DNA of 64,000 nt from Grammothele lineata. Taxonomy: Eukaryota; Basidiomycota; Agaricomycetes; Polyporales; Polyporaceae. Within the stretch, counting starts at the first letter, position 1. Every line of letters starts with the position of its first letter. The translations under genes were made by a program, and so were the position numbers. The stretch lies in assembly GCA_002150815.3 (NCBI GenBank), contig NDFF03000181.1, forward strand, positions 80,009 through 144,008, read 5' to 3'. This document shows positions 1-13,300 of this stretch, in pieces. The notes beneath the pieces were generated by a model that ran no database searches, had not been told where the DNA came from, and saw nothing but the letters and a program-made list of their open reading frames with translations.

Positions 1-1631
1 AGGCTGGTCGTTGCGCGGCTCAAGAGCCGCGCCAGCAATTGCCGTAGAGAGCCCAATCACGTGCGCTGATGTGACTGGTAGGCGGCCTTCGGAGGGCGAG
101 CTTTGCGAGACAAAGTTGTTCTTGACGCCCTCATCGAAATCTGCCGCACCAGTTACTCTGCATCCAGTCTTAACGCACTGTGCAAGGGTGTGCATCTCCT
201 TGGGCAACCAACATAGAGCCACGGTTTACTAAGCGAGTATTTCTCGCCCCGGTGAGTTAGCGTGGCCATCTTCGCCGACGGCGTTTGGCTCTATTAGTGC
301 TCTCTGCGGTGATCACATGCGTCATGCTTGCGTCGAGCACGCTGGACAGATAAACGCAAGGAGGCTTGTGTGAGTCCCTCCGCGTTCACCCATGTCGGTA
401 AGCTGTCGCTCTATGGAACCCTTTCCGGGACTGCACAACCTCCCCAAACTTCCCGCAACGCGATCACCAATCTGCGCTAGCAATGACATACTAGTCAAAT
501 TTGTGATCCCTCTCGGGACAGTACAGCCGACCGCCGTCAGCATGTTCTACTCAGGTGTCGGTACCGCCGAGCCCGCGGAACTACACCTGATCGCAATCTG
601 AGAATGTGCACGCCGTGAGCCTCCGGGCTCTAGGACTCAAAGCCAACCTCTACACCAGTTTCTCCCTGCGGAGCAGATCTCAATATATGATGCTTATCTC
701 CGTGCTTTTCGGAGTAGTAGGGTCGTCTGCCGGGGCCGTATTCGGTTTCGCACTCCTCTGCATCAGCGCATGGTTTCAAGAGCTCAACTACTGGTGCCCG
801 ATCGGTGGGCTATGCTTCTGCTCACTCCATCACGGCTCACGCCCTGTAAGAAAGATACGTTACTCTGAAATGCGCCACAGTATTTTGAAGGATCCACTCT
901 GCGCCGAGCCTTTTATCCTGGTCAGATTCCCTATCGGGCGCGCACACAAGTAACATGATCGTGACCTGCTTCAGGGACTGAAGAGGCTTCATCCTTTGCT
1001 CTGTCTCGATGCGAAAACCCCGCAGCTAATCTCCTACGCATCCTCATTGGACTTTAATGGCGCGGCTTCCAGGGAATGCATGTCCCGTAGCTGTCAACGT
1101 TCATCCTATGACGATACGTCTGTGTCTCTTTCCACTTCCTCTCCTCCCCCACACTGCCTTGCACTCGATATGCTTAACATTGACTTTGCCATTCTGCACT
1201 TTTTTGGGCTTCGTGCGTTTGACACGAGGTTCGCGATGTGTGTGAGCACATAGTTCTGCGTCTTCTCGGGATGAACTTGGAGAAGGTACAGTGTTTCACG
1301 TTACTACTCGAGCGTTTATAGTCAAAGCTGTGGCGGTACGGCTTGGAGACCCTGACCGTTTCTCGGAGGAAGGTGGAAGGCACGGGGAGGACGCCGAATG
1401 GATAGGACTTAAGCACGGATCTGGATCCACAAAGCCCAATCCACGCCCGCTTTTGTATCTACTCGTTCGCACAAGAAAGAGGTCGAAGATATCCTTGGAA
1501 GTCCGTAGGGTATATATACGATGCCATCCAGTATCCCTAAATTCAATTCTGCACCCAAAACCAAGAAGGTGACAGCAAGTATCTCGGACAAAAGCAGCTG
1601 TACACTTGTAGTAAACAACATGCGACTCAAG
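1..1631. other. No recognisable gene at the left edge
   Basis: Several open frames occur here, none with a domain I recognise. A plus-strand frame at 606-953 contains one hydrophobic stretch of about 25 residues that could span a membrane, but there are no splice-linked neighbours and no family match. This stretch lies downstream of the DUF6534 gene ending at 1632, so its right part is probably that gene's 3' flank. Confidence 0.4.
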
Positions 1632-3647
1632 TCATACGCCACCATCCACGCGCGGGGTCCCCGCACGAGATCGTCCGGTTTTGTAGTCAATATCTTCCAT
1701 GCAAATGCTTTCCTGCGGCAAGATATTGTAAGGGAAAGATCGTTACGAAGGAAGATATGAGGCATACACTCGTATTTTGAGGAGCGTGATCAACACGCGT
1801 GATGGTCCCACGGGATATGTTAACGCGGACGACGCCCTATAGAACATTGAGGTGATAAAACCGTCGGAGGAACAGCGGACTTACCGGGACATCCATCGTG
1901 CCTGTGCCCGTGCTACTTCCCGTGCTCATTGAGGTTCCTCCCTTGCGAATGCTAGCCCGCGCATTCAAGGAGCCTAAGAAAGAGTTGGCGTACACTATCC
2001 GCGAAACACAGGTCGTTGAGTCACTTGAGAAAATAAATGATCGTCAATTAGTCCGGGACGTACTCTTTGCTTGGATTTCCACGAAGCCCAAGAATATCAG
2101 ACTGTGTGTTTCGAACGCGAACTGCAAGGTGTGAGTTCAGTTCTGACGTGCTGTCGGATAAACTATAGTGTGAACGGACCATGAACACAGCGAGCAGCGA
2201 TACTGTGCTGTATGCGTTTCTGTTGTGAGATTCCACTCGCGTCTAGGCATCAAGGACGCGAACGTACGCAATCATTGCCCCAGTATTGACCGTATACACG
2301 AGAATCCTATTCACGATATTGTTTGAGCTCCTACTCAAGTACAAATCAGTATTGGCATATTGTGCTCGTTAAGATACACACGGTATGAGATCTTGTGAGC
2401 GCTTGTACTTCAGGAAGTACGTGAGAAGTCCTGCCACAAGGATATCGATGAGAGCTGCGGTAGACAGGCTTCCACTGACTCCAATCTAGAGGCATGATTA
2501 GGTTCGTGTAGGCTACGACCATCAGTTCGCAGTGCGACACATACGAGGGCCAGCTTCGAGCGCTCCAGGTCTATCCAGCTATGAACGGCGAAGCAGAGGG
2601 TGGCTGATCCTGTACGAAGTGCGAGTGGTTACGTAGTTTGAATGGACAGAAATTGATATTCACATACCGACCCCAAAAACTACAGCGTAAAGCCAAATCA
2701 GCGACCATATCTGAGTGCAATAGAAACACATACTGGATCTCGAAACGATCAGCAGACTCTGTTGATGAATGTACCATTTACAATGAATGGGGACGACAAG
2801 AGCCATTCCGAGCTTACCAGGAGAGATGTCCACACCCTGGACTTTCCGCTCACTGCCCAGAGATATCACGTCAGTAGATTTATAGGGGATGAGCTAACGC
2901 ACGTACATATCCAGATTCGCCAAACGTACCAACTGATCGATGGAACTTATGAACGAGTAACGCGCTACAAAGGCTACTACTTGCCTGTAAACGCAGAACG
3001 CTATCATGTTCTATCGGAAAGCATAAGGAAAGTTGTCCGTTAAACAGCACAGGAAAGCATACTTACACTCAAGAGTACAGTGGCCTTGAGACACTGTTAT
3101 CAGTCGCTGTAATCCTTCAGGAAAGACTTTGGGCTCACCCCGACGCCCCTAACAGCACGGTCAGAGAAGGTGGAGGCATTAGCAAGCATAGGGTGACGTA
3201 CCAGTCGACGGAAATGAGTTTCTCGTAGTCTCCGAATCCCGTTATGAGGTAGAAGTACATGAACCGAATGCAGCACACAACGTGCAGAGTCTCAAGGGAC
3301 CTAAACAAAAACCGCGGTGTGGTTAGATGCTGTATGTCTACGGAAAATGCGAGGGTACATACAAGACAAACGCTACCTAGGTGCACGAGGACGAGGGTTA
3401 GATGCGCAGCTGGCGTCACTCGAGATCTCTCACCAAGATTTTAATGATCTTTGTGTCGCGAGGGTATGATTGATAATATAGTAATACTTGCAGCACCGTT
3501 ACGCCGTACAACCTGCGATGAGTTAGATGGAAGCCTGATGAAGCTAGGCTACTTCTATACTCACATACATGCAATAAATACCTGTATCAACAAAGCTCCA
3601 GCGAATTCCGACGTCGAGAGCGGGGGAGGGGAAGTACTGGACGCCAT
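1632..3647 (-). CDS. DUF6534-type seven-helix membrane protein (gene 1 of 5)
   Basis: Multi-exon membrane protein gene of unknown function; the family is very expanded in Agaricomycetes. The chosen ATG at 3647 opens an exon reading MASSTSPPPLSTSEF, then a hydrophobic helix. After a GTGAGT intron comes LYGVTVLQ...YYQSYPRD, the first-helix signature of the family. A later exon reads ETLHVVCC...YFYLITGFGDYEKL. Near the C-terminus the exons read NIVNRILVYTVNTGA and then NSFLGSLNAR, the usual family ending. A short intron leads to a cytosolic tail with VRVNISRGTITRVDHAP, and a last exon ends at TGA 1632-1634. Every segment has a matching exon in the gene at 23152-25175, so the two are paralogues. 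I see no stop codon in the exons traced, but exons around 2.4-3.1 kb were followed only roughly. Confidence 0.8.
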
Positions 3648-3695
3648 AGTGAGCAGCAAGTCGTCTGAGCGAAACGCTAGCGCGGCGTGTACCGG

Positions 3696-3707
3696 TACAT
3701 ATATATC
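3696..3707 (-). promoter_or_regulatory. TATA-like core promoter of DUF6534 gene 1
   Basis: On the minus strand the sequence reads GATATATATGTA, about 50-60 bases upstream of the ATG at 3647. The paralogue at 25175 has CGATATATACGTA at the same distance, and flanking bases are also similar between the two, which supports a retained core promoter. Confidence 0.5.
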
Positions 3708-3719
3708 AAATATATTGTC

Positions 3720-6700
3720 ACGAGCTAGTAACATCACACAGGTGGGATCGCAGTCCGAAACACTTGACGACAGGCGTCAGACATACGCCACCGCACCAAG
3801 TGGCCGGAACGCTCACCTTTGGGGCAAAAATGCTGAAGGGAATATTGCATCCCGGAGAAATTGTTGTAACCTATGTGAAGTCGGTAATGTCGGATCGTGG
3901 AAACGTTAGCCACAGATGTGGCACCCCTCTTCGACGGTAGATGATGTGTAGAACGAGTGGGTCGAAGATGAGAAGCAACACCCTGCTCTGGTACATTCGG
4001 TGTTCAAGATTATAAGCGAGAATGATGTTCGTCTTGCGCGCGGTTATCTGAGATGATATCCCGGTCGGAAGCACTGCCTGAGGTAGTATCTCCGGTACAC
4101 GGAAAGATTGAGAATCTATGACCACTGCGGCTATGAGCATATCTGCTGCCGCGTGAAATATCCCATCTCTACGTGGAGCACAAAGATTAGTGGTAGCTCT
4201 AGAATCCTGCGATTGCACCAAAGAAAGGGACAGGGACCAGGTACCTCGAGATCTCGTGAAACTACACGAGAAACGAATGTTGGTCTCACGCAGTCGAAAC
4301 TTTATGGATGTAGATAAAGGCAAGTGATCGCGAAAGGACGGGCAATGGATAGAAGGAGTGTGAGCGATTGGGAGTGTGCGTGAGCACACATGGACTTCCG
4401 CAACTCAAAATGTGCCTAGGTGAGAACACATGATAGTGCGCGTTAGATCTGCCCCATCTATTCTCATACTTTCTCATACTCGATCGCGTAGTCCTTCTGG
4501 ATGTTGCCGAGAAGATTGCTAAAATAGGCGGTGTTCATCGCACTACCGCCGGACTAGATGGATCATCAAGGGTATGGTCAAATAATTGTGAAGGGGTCAA
4601 AACCCAAGACCTGAGGTGGCGCTGCATAGGGTTTATCCGCTAGGTTTGGGACGTGACATTGAGCGGGGGCTGATCATGTCAATTCGAAACATGATCTTCC
4701 TTGTTCTAAGTTCTCAGATGGACGGTCAATATCCACGCTCTCAACGCTCGACAGGAAGTTAGTATGAACGCTCCATGATAGAAAGGAGTGACCCAGGATT
4801 CTTCCGTATCTACGACGCCCTTGCATGTGGACGTAGTCAGACGCGCACGCAAGCGAGTCGGAAGCGATGCGGCGCCGTGCGCCGACAAGCAGCGCCTCAC
4901 GCGGCGCGGCGGGAGATAGAGGGCTGGTAGGGCTGATCGGGGAAGGCCGCCGGCGCGGGATACAGGGCTGGTGTCAAGGGTCCTACGGCCCTCCGCTACG
5001 CTACGCGGCTGCGTCGGGCTCGTCGCTGTTAGGGAAGCTCCGCTCCGTTGACCATCGAAGGCCAATACGTCCAATCTAAAATTCATTAATACGAATAGGG
5101 GGCCTTTTTCCCTATTCGGTAACGAAGGAAGAAGGTCAGAACCCGGTGTTTCTATGCGCAAAAGTAAACCTTCACGTTGAGCCTCTAACCATCGAACACG
5201 CGAACTGTAGTTAATCACAGGCTCCGATACGCCATGTCGAGAGCCACCGTCGCGCACTGCGTTCCGCCAGCTGAAGAAAATGCCGCACAAACCTCGTCTG
5301 CCTTGAGATAGATGAAGTGCGCCATCTCACTCCTGCAGGTCAGCTTGTGCATACAAAAGAATCGGAGGTGATTCAAGCACAGAATCTTGCGGATGGCAGA
5401 CTGCTTACACATACTGCCCCCGAGGACTACTGCGAGCATCAAACACAGCGTGTGGCTTCGTGGGTTCATCGGCCATAATGGAAGTCGGGGAAACGGCGAG
5501 ACCGTCCTGCGGAAATCGCAGTAGCGCTTTGGAGAGGGCTTGGAGCCATGAGACGAAAGGGGGTAACCAACTGCAAGACGTAACCGAGGTAAACGTCGAA
5601 AGACGAGACGTGAATATTGAAGATGACTTGCCAGGCTGAGGAGACGGCCGACCTATATCTCCAAGGACCATACGGAGTGGAGCCGTACGACTGTGTATGA
5701 TATAGGTGACAGTGTTCCGTGTCTGCTTTGAGTTGTTGCCTGGGGCGTTTGAAAGGTGAGTCGTACTCACCTCTACGAATGCATCCCGCCCAAGCCAGGA
5801 CCCAGGAAGTGACCAGTTTCCTTCTCTCAGCCTGAGCTTCAGAGAGTACATGTATAACAGGCCTACCTCTAGCTCGCGGGCGCGAAACGAAGCTTTCTGC
5901 CTCTCGAGTACCTGGGACGAAGACGTGGACGAGCCCCGCGTTAAAATCTCTGAACAGACTCTCGAATGAATCTAGGTCCTTGCCTGCAGGTCACAGCATT
6001 AGCGGCGAGGGGCGAGGGGGAAAGCCATGACATATACTTGCAAGCTGCTGCGACGAACCCTTCCGCGGACTGCGTGATTGTAGCGGAGTGCGCCCATCCC
6101 TCGGCTCCTATGACCACCGTTTCGATAAAATGCGGGGTATCACCGCTCAACGAATGGAAGAGAACAAGCGTATGAAAACTCAGCAGCGTTAGTGGAGAAC
6201 GACTTACTGAGTGTACTCATCGTGACAGGTTCTGGGAACGCCTACTTACCAGGTGCTGCACAAGAAACCTCATTAGCGATCGGAGGGAAGTATCGAGAGG
6301 AAAGTCCCGGGGTAGTATGACACGGCGGAAGTTCTTTGGAAAGTGAAGGTGATAAAAGTCCACTACTAAAAGGCGCGACGGGCCCTGGAGCGAACCGGTC
6401 AATGCGAGGCCGGGCCCCGGACCGAGAGGGCAACGAGCGCCTATGACATCGATGCAATTTTCCGCCTCCTTTCTTCGCTCTTCCCGCTCTTCCAACATCC
6501 GCGCCGAGCCTGTCTCTTTCCTCACCCCCACCTGCTCTCGATATGATGCTCTCTTGAACCCATATCCTGATACCTGATGTTCGAAGTTTGAATGCTGCAA
6601 TTGGCTTGCGCCAGCACTCCTAGAATCGACCAACACCGCGCTCGCTACAACACCTCATGCAGACCAGACGAGTCCGACAGCTCGGGCGATAGTGACGAGT

Positions 6701-7353
6701 GTGGTTCACTGGTCCTGGCGGGAGAGTGGCACTGAGGTGAACAGGTGTCCGGTAAGCACGCTCCCCTGCAGCATACCATTGTTTCATCTTCACGGCTCCC
6801 CTGTTGTCTCTCGCACTTACCCCGCATATGTTCACCTAATACTATCCCGCGTCCCCGCAACATCTCTATGGATATTCTCCCGAGTACCTTGCTCTTGCTC
6901 GGCTCGAACTCGCAACTTCTCTTCAGTCGAGTGGATTGGCTTACGCACATACAACGTACTAGTAATCGTCCTTCTTACGAGGTTCGCCCCAACTGACTCA
7001 CGTATGAATCGACGTTCTTGCCTTGATCATGCGTGTCTTCCTGCGTATCTTGACACGTTCAAGCCCGTATCCGTGCACTCTCCCTTCGCCTCTACAGCAC
7101 GTCGAGAATCGCATCCACACAAGACTCGTTGTTGAGCCCGCTCGGCATTCATAGCGTGCTCCCCGCCTCTGTGTCTCGATGTACCGCGTGTGTCGCAAGT
7201 TGCCGCATCTAGACCTCATATTGGTATATTGCTCATAACGACCCACGTATATACGAAACACGCTGCATTCTATACACGTGAACGTAAATCGTAATCGCGA
7301 CGAAGATCGCAGGAAGTGCGACAATTCCGCAAGATTTGACTCGAATATGCATG
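3720..7353. other. Intergenic stretch without a recognised gene
   Basis: Open frames of up to 194 codons occur here, but none shows a domain I recognise or pairs with splice-linked exons. The GC-rich part at 4706-5290 is listed separately. The right end (about 7.1-7.35 kb) is the 3' flank of PKS1. Confidence 0.4.
4706..5290 (-). other. Unidentified 194-codon frame with GC-rich low-complexity half
   Basis: An open frame of 194 codons whose first half (around 5030-5200) reads like ordinary protein (for example RIETPGSDLLPSL, MNFRLDVLAFDGQR), while the second half is arginine/alanine/serine rich over GC-rich DNA. A 9 bp inverted repeat, CGAATAGGG at 5092-5100 and its complement at 5110-5118, lies inside it. 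Composition differs from the flanks, suggesting an inserted repeat or an RNA-derived segment. I do not recognise it with confidence and it may not be protein-coding. Confidence 0.25.
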
Positions 7354-10300
7354 CTACGAAATGATCTCCTCCGGCTTTTCCAAACGAGACTGCATGTACT
7401 TGATGGTAACGTCCGCCAGCAGCTGAACCTGCGAGACCGCGAGCAGCGGCCTCAGCGCGAACGACAGCGCTGCGGCAGAGAGCGAGTCGATTCCATACGT
7501 TCTGAGGGGAACATCGATTGAGACCTCCTCTTCCTTCAGGTCCAGCACGCGACAGACCGTCTGCAACAGCAGAGCGCGAGGGTCCACACCGGCTTGGCTG
7601 TCGACGTTGTCCTCGACGTCCTCGGGGACAAGGTGGTTGTAGAGCGGCGAAGGGCCGATGTGGTCGCGGACGGAGCGCCAGTCGAAGTCGGGAACGTATT
7701 GCCACACCCGCTGTCCGGAGGCGAGCTTGAGGATCCCATCTCCGACGCATTCGCATATTTCTGAACATTTCATAAGTCCGTGGCCGCGTGTATATGGACG
7801 CTCGTGCGGGAACACTAACCTCGCGCGGTCATGCTCCATTTGAGCAGATGGCGGACGTTCTTAGTGTACGAAGAGTCGCTCAGCGTGACGACACTGCTGT
7901 CCACGATGACGGGCACGATGATAGAAAACGCATTGGCGTACTTCTTGGTCATCCCCGCTAACGCAGCGTTAGCCCTGTAATACGCGCAGTCATCAGCGTA
8001 CAAGTCATGACAGCGAGGATAGGAATCCATGATCGACGTACGCAGCATAGTTGGTTTGTCCCGGGTTTCCAAACATCCCGGAGACGGATGAGAACGCGAC
8101 GACGAAGTCGATGGAAGCGAGGTCGACGGCACTCTCTAGCGCACGGAACGCGCCTAGCTTTGGTGGGAACACGCGTTCGAAGCCTTCCTTCGACTGGGTT
8201 GCGAACATGCCGTCAGAGAGGAGCCCTGCGAGTAGTACGCATCCGCCCAAGGGACATTTGATGCCGCGAACGAGATCTGCCATGTCGCTCTGTGAAGCGG
8301 CATCCACTCCCTTTGTTTCGAGCGTGAGGTCCTCGCGGGCTTGAAGGTACTTGAGGATGCGCTGAGAGGGTGGGTCTCCGCGGCGCTCAACGCTGTCCAC
8401 ACCGCTACGGGAAGTGAGAATTAGGTGCCGCGCGCCGTTCTGCAGACTTCATCAGCTCGTACACGTCGACAGACCTTCAAAGTCACAGACCTCGTACATC
8501 CATAGTGCCATGTGCACTCCCAGACTACCAATACCGCCCACAAGAAGATAGGCCTTCTCCGGATCAAACATCTCAGCCGGTTGTCCCGAGAACGCGGGAA
8601 GTGATGCAAGTAGAGATGAAACAGGAGTGAACGCCGCCAGAGAGTTCCACCGGCGCGCCGTGACCTGTCGGAGAGCATCACCGAGCGTCCAAGGTTGATT
8701 CGCAGCGATGGACGCCAACCCCTCCTCGGGGTCCTGCCAAAGCATAATCCGTCCGTGTGGAGCGAGAATTGAGTGGAGGATAGTAGCCGTGGCAGCATCA
8801 CGAGTTCCAGAGATGATGAACGAGGGCTTTTTGTCGTAGCACGACTCGAGTGCGGCGCTGGACGGGGTGGAGAAGGACTGGACATTCATTCCGAGCGACG
8901 TACACACTGCCAGAATTTGCGACTTGACTTCTCCGTCTTCTTCGACGACGAGAATGCTTGCGCCATTCAGCCGCTCGGGGTCGGAGAGTGCCAAGGGGCC
9001 GACGGTCAACGCAACGATAGTCGCAGCAAGGAGCGGAGGGCCAAAGTTTTGCACAAAGGCGGAGACATCGACTTCGGTGACAGAGCCCTTGTGGACAACG
9101 TGGTGGTTCGTGATGGAGCCGGAGGACACTCCTGCCACGGTGCGAGACGTGCTATCGACGGTCCCGACGAACGTCCAGAGGTTCCCATAGCGCGCGCCGA
9201 CGGTGCTGATGTGAACGAGGATTTGATCTCTCCCAAGAAGCGAAGGGAGTGACACCTGCGCGACCTTTCCACCGTCGATCTTCCATGGCTTCGCTGTGTC
9301 GAGGGGTATTACAGCGTTCGGCGCGTCGAGTAGCTCGAGACGCGGAACTAGGACGGTGCCGTCAGCATCCACGAACATCTCCACGTCCTCGGAGTCGTGC
9401 CCAGCCAGCGTCTTGATCGCCTTGTCGCGCTGATCTGGGGTCCACGATTTGTCGAACGCAACGACGCAAACCTTCCAGAAAGGATACTCCTTCCGGAGGG
9501 AGCGAGTGAAGCCTTGAGCGGCGTCTCCGTCGAGCCCGTCCTGGCTAACGAAAAAGAGGGAAAGAGGCTGGAGGGCGTCATGTCTCGCGAGCTGAGTCTG
9601 GATGTCCATCTCGTCTCCTCTGACGTAGGGTATCAAGAGCGTGTCAGAGCCAGGGAGAGCATGGCCATTGGCGTCACCGTTCGCGTGGCCGTTCGCGTAG
9701 CCGTTCGCGTGTCCGTTAGCGTGTCCATTGACGAGCGTCGATGACTTGTGCGCGGCCAATGAGACACCCATGGGCCGATACGCAGCGTCGAAGCGTTTCT
9801 CTATGGTGGTCATGCGGAACCCGTGGAGCGCCACTTCGAGACCCTCGATCACACAGATCGGGAGACCAGTGTCGTCCGTGATTGTGTAGTCATAGACCAG
9901 AGATTCTGCATAGTACTCGTGTCAGTGATAGAAATAAGTACGACGACGACGAGACCGTACCAGGCGTCCAATTGACGAACTTGGCATGCGAGAAGAGAGT
10001 CTCCGGTAAAGGCCTGTCTAGATATCCCGGGCAGAGACGGATTGCGCGGATCTTGGAAGGCAGGTGGTATAGATTCTGATCGTAGTTTCCTGTCATACTT
10101 GGATGGATCCCGATATGGATCGCAGCGTCAACAATCGCTGGGTGTAGCCGATAATCAGAGCAGCTACATTGAGAGGTCAGCAGGCAAGTACGATGAGATC
10201 ATCACGGAACATTACGTACTTGGGGATATCCTTGCCCGGACCCCTGATCTCGACGAGCGCGTCAACGGCTCCTCCCGGGCCCCGTCCTATGTAACACTTC

Positions 10301-13300
10301 TTGATACGACGATACATCGGGCCGTAGTTGGCGAAGGAATCGAGTTCATCGTAGACAGCTATCCTGCACGTTAGCGTGTTGACTCAGACCTAGAGAGCTA
10401 CCAGCTCACAGCCGACGTCCAAAGGCGTCATACGCCCGCGCATCCCATCCAGGTCCAGTCGTGCGTATCCTCTATCAGCAATTGGATCAAGCGATAGATA
10501 CCCAGTTGCGTGTGCGCGATCGTACTGTAACAGTCGGAGAATGAGTCACGCACTACATGTGCTCCAAAACGCACACTCACCTTGATCGGCCACACGGCAG
10601 AGTAGTCCGTCGACGTTGCGCTACTCACGGTCCACCGCGTTCCCTCCAGTTTGACTTCGACCGGAAGCGGTCTCTCTCCCGAGAGAGAAAGAAGGCCGTG
10701 GAACTCGACATCAAACACAGCACTCGCTCCAAACTCTAACGCCTGTTCGGGGCGTGAGCGTGCATCCACGGCATCAGATCCCACGAGAACGACGCACCAT
10801 TTCGACAAATCCGGCTGCGGGCATGATAGGCTCGCCCTTGATGACATGATCAGCTAGTCCAGGATGCGTCTTCACGTTGATGGCCAGCTGTGGGTAGTTC
10901 ATCGGCCCGTTGCGCCTCTGTCTCTGCCTCGCAATCTCAGGCGTCTCCACAAACCACGGGACCGACTTTAACGCAAACGGATATGCCGGAGCTTTCGTTC
11001 TCTCGACGTGGCCGTATAGGACGTCGAAGTCGACGCAGCTGTATCCTGCCGCGACGAGCTTACCCAGCGCGCCAACGAACTCGCGCACCTCTACCCCACG
11101 CTCCGGTGTGCGTGGACGACGGAGAGGGCAGACGAGCGTAGGGGAAGGCCCGCGGTTGAGAAGGTAGGCAGAGAGGACAGGGTGCGGGCCGATTTCCACG
11201 AATGTCGCGTTGCGGTACTTGGCCATCAGGACGGAGAGCGCCTCGTCGAAGCGCACCGGTCCGATCGTGCCGTCCCAATAGTAGTCGGCGTCGAAGGTGC
11301 GCGCGAACGCCTCACCGCTGACAGAGGAGTACGTCTCGACCGAGGGCGGGGTGGCCGGGTGGCGAGCAAAGATATCCGAGACGAGCGAAGTGTATTTGTC
11401 GCGGCATAGTTCCATGAGGGCGGAATGGACCGGCACGCGCGTGCGAAGCTTGCGCGCAAAGATTCCCCGCGTGGACGCCTTCGCGACTGCGGCGTCGATG
11501 TGTGTCTCCGATCCGGAGAGCGTGATCGCGTTCGCGCTGTTGTAGCAACCGATGGACAGAACGCCGTCTCCGAGCTCAGCCTTGACCTCTTTGATGATCG
11601 CGAGCGCGTCGACGGGCGAGCACGATACCGCAGCCATGGTTCCCTTCGCGTCCTCGACCAGCGCCAGCGCGCGACCACGCGCGATCGCAAGCTCAAGCGC
11701 CATCGCCTTCGATCCCGATCCGGAGGCCGCGAGGACAGCAGTCTCTCCAGCGGAGTGGCCTAAGACGACATCTGGCGCGATGCCCACAGCAGCGAGTGTG
11801 TCGATGAGAGCGAGCTGAAGCATGGTAAGGGCGGGAAGAGTGATCGCGATGGGCCATGGGTCTCCGAGGCTATCCTGAGCGTTGTCCTGTGTGCTCGTGA
11901 AGAGGCCGGTCGTTTCAATGAGCGACGCGCCTGTGACAGACTTGTAGACGGCGTCGAGTTCTAAGATGCTGGCACGGAAGGGCGCGCACATCGCGAACAG
12001 CTCCCTTCCCACTGAAAGTTACTGTCATTAGCCAGGAAAGCATGGGAGACGAGCGCGCGACATACTGTGGAGATGTTGAGGGCCTTGTCCAGAAAACACG
12101 AACACGATAGGAGGCCGCGTCCTCGGTGCCAGCGACGGCTTGCTGAAGTTGACTTTTGAGTCTTGTCCTACGAGCGCGTATGATCGCCACGTCATGGACC
12201 GCGCCTGGCGTCCCAGTGTCCGCGCAAGCTTGTGCGCGGCTTTGTCGTCATTGCTACTATCGCCCAAGCGGCTCGCGATCGCCTCTCCGATTGCGGTAAC
12301 AGTCCGAGGCGACAGACCACCAGCCACGAGCAATGAGGGCACATCCGTGGTCGCATCCAAATTCCAAAACACCGGAGGCTGGAGGGGAGGAGGCGCGCCC
12401 TCGACGATGGCATGGCCGTTCGCACCACCGATGCCTGAGCTCGTCATCGCGATGAGCGGACGGCCTGACGAATTGTGCGTCTGGAGCGGCTCTGCTTCGC
12501 GTGGTACACGGAGACGGTACTGCTGCCAGCGGATTGCGGGGTTGGGGATGGCGTAGTTGACATTGGGCGGGATGACTCGGCGCTCGAGAGCACCGCAGAC
12601 CTTGCAGAGTGAGGCCAAGAATGCAGTGATCTCTAGATGCCTACAACAGATCACAAGGTCAATATTCAGTGGACGGGTGAGAAACGTGATTCTCGTACCC
12701 TATGTTGCCTTTTACACTTCCGATGATGAGTTCGTCATCGCGCTTGAACTCGGCGCCAACCCAGTTGGCCTCGGTCGGGTCTCCTTGAGCGGTTCCTGGC
12801 GAGGCGATAGTGGCGATGAGTATCAGACTATACTGGACATAGCGTGCGGCACACCTGTCGCATGAAGTTCTACAAAGTCAACCTCCTGAGGCGTGCGCCC
12901 AGCCATACGAAATGCGCGCTGCATCGCTTGACGTTGGGCCATTGCAGACGGCGCATTTGCGGGAACGAGACCGCCGGAGGAGTTCACACCAGTCCCCAAG
13001 ATCTGCAAATCGTGATCAGGCTTGGTTATGAAAGGTGAGAACCGTGCTCACAGTGGCATAGATATGGTCGTGGTCTCGTAACGCTGCTTCGAGTGGTTTG
13101 AGGGTCATCACGACAACTCCTTCTCCTCGCCCAAACCTGCGATCCCGGTTAGATTTGATTCAAATCTACAAGAATAAACGACGTACCCGTTGGCCGAGAC
13201 GTCGAAAGGCTTGCATTTTCCATCAGGGGACAAGATTCCCCCTTGAGTATAAGACAACCAGTCGGTAAAGCTACGACGACATCGAGAGGTATATGCGGCG

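Noticed and set aside
3871..4389. 172-codon minus-strand frame upstream of DUF6534 gene 1
   Set aside because: It is not linked to the gene 1 start, which has its own TATA box and a paralogue-supported ATG; no motif is seen.
12680..12700. Apparent loss of the second KS histidine (GNIG followed by Y)
   Set aside because: The Y comes from reading into an intron. Splicing restores GNIGH in PKS1, and likewise in PKS2 near 57.83 kb.
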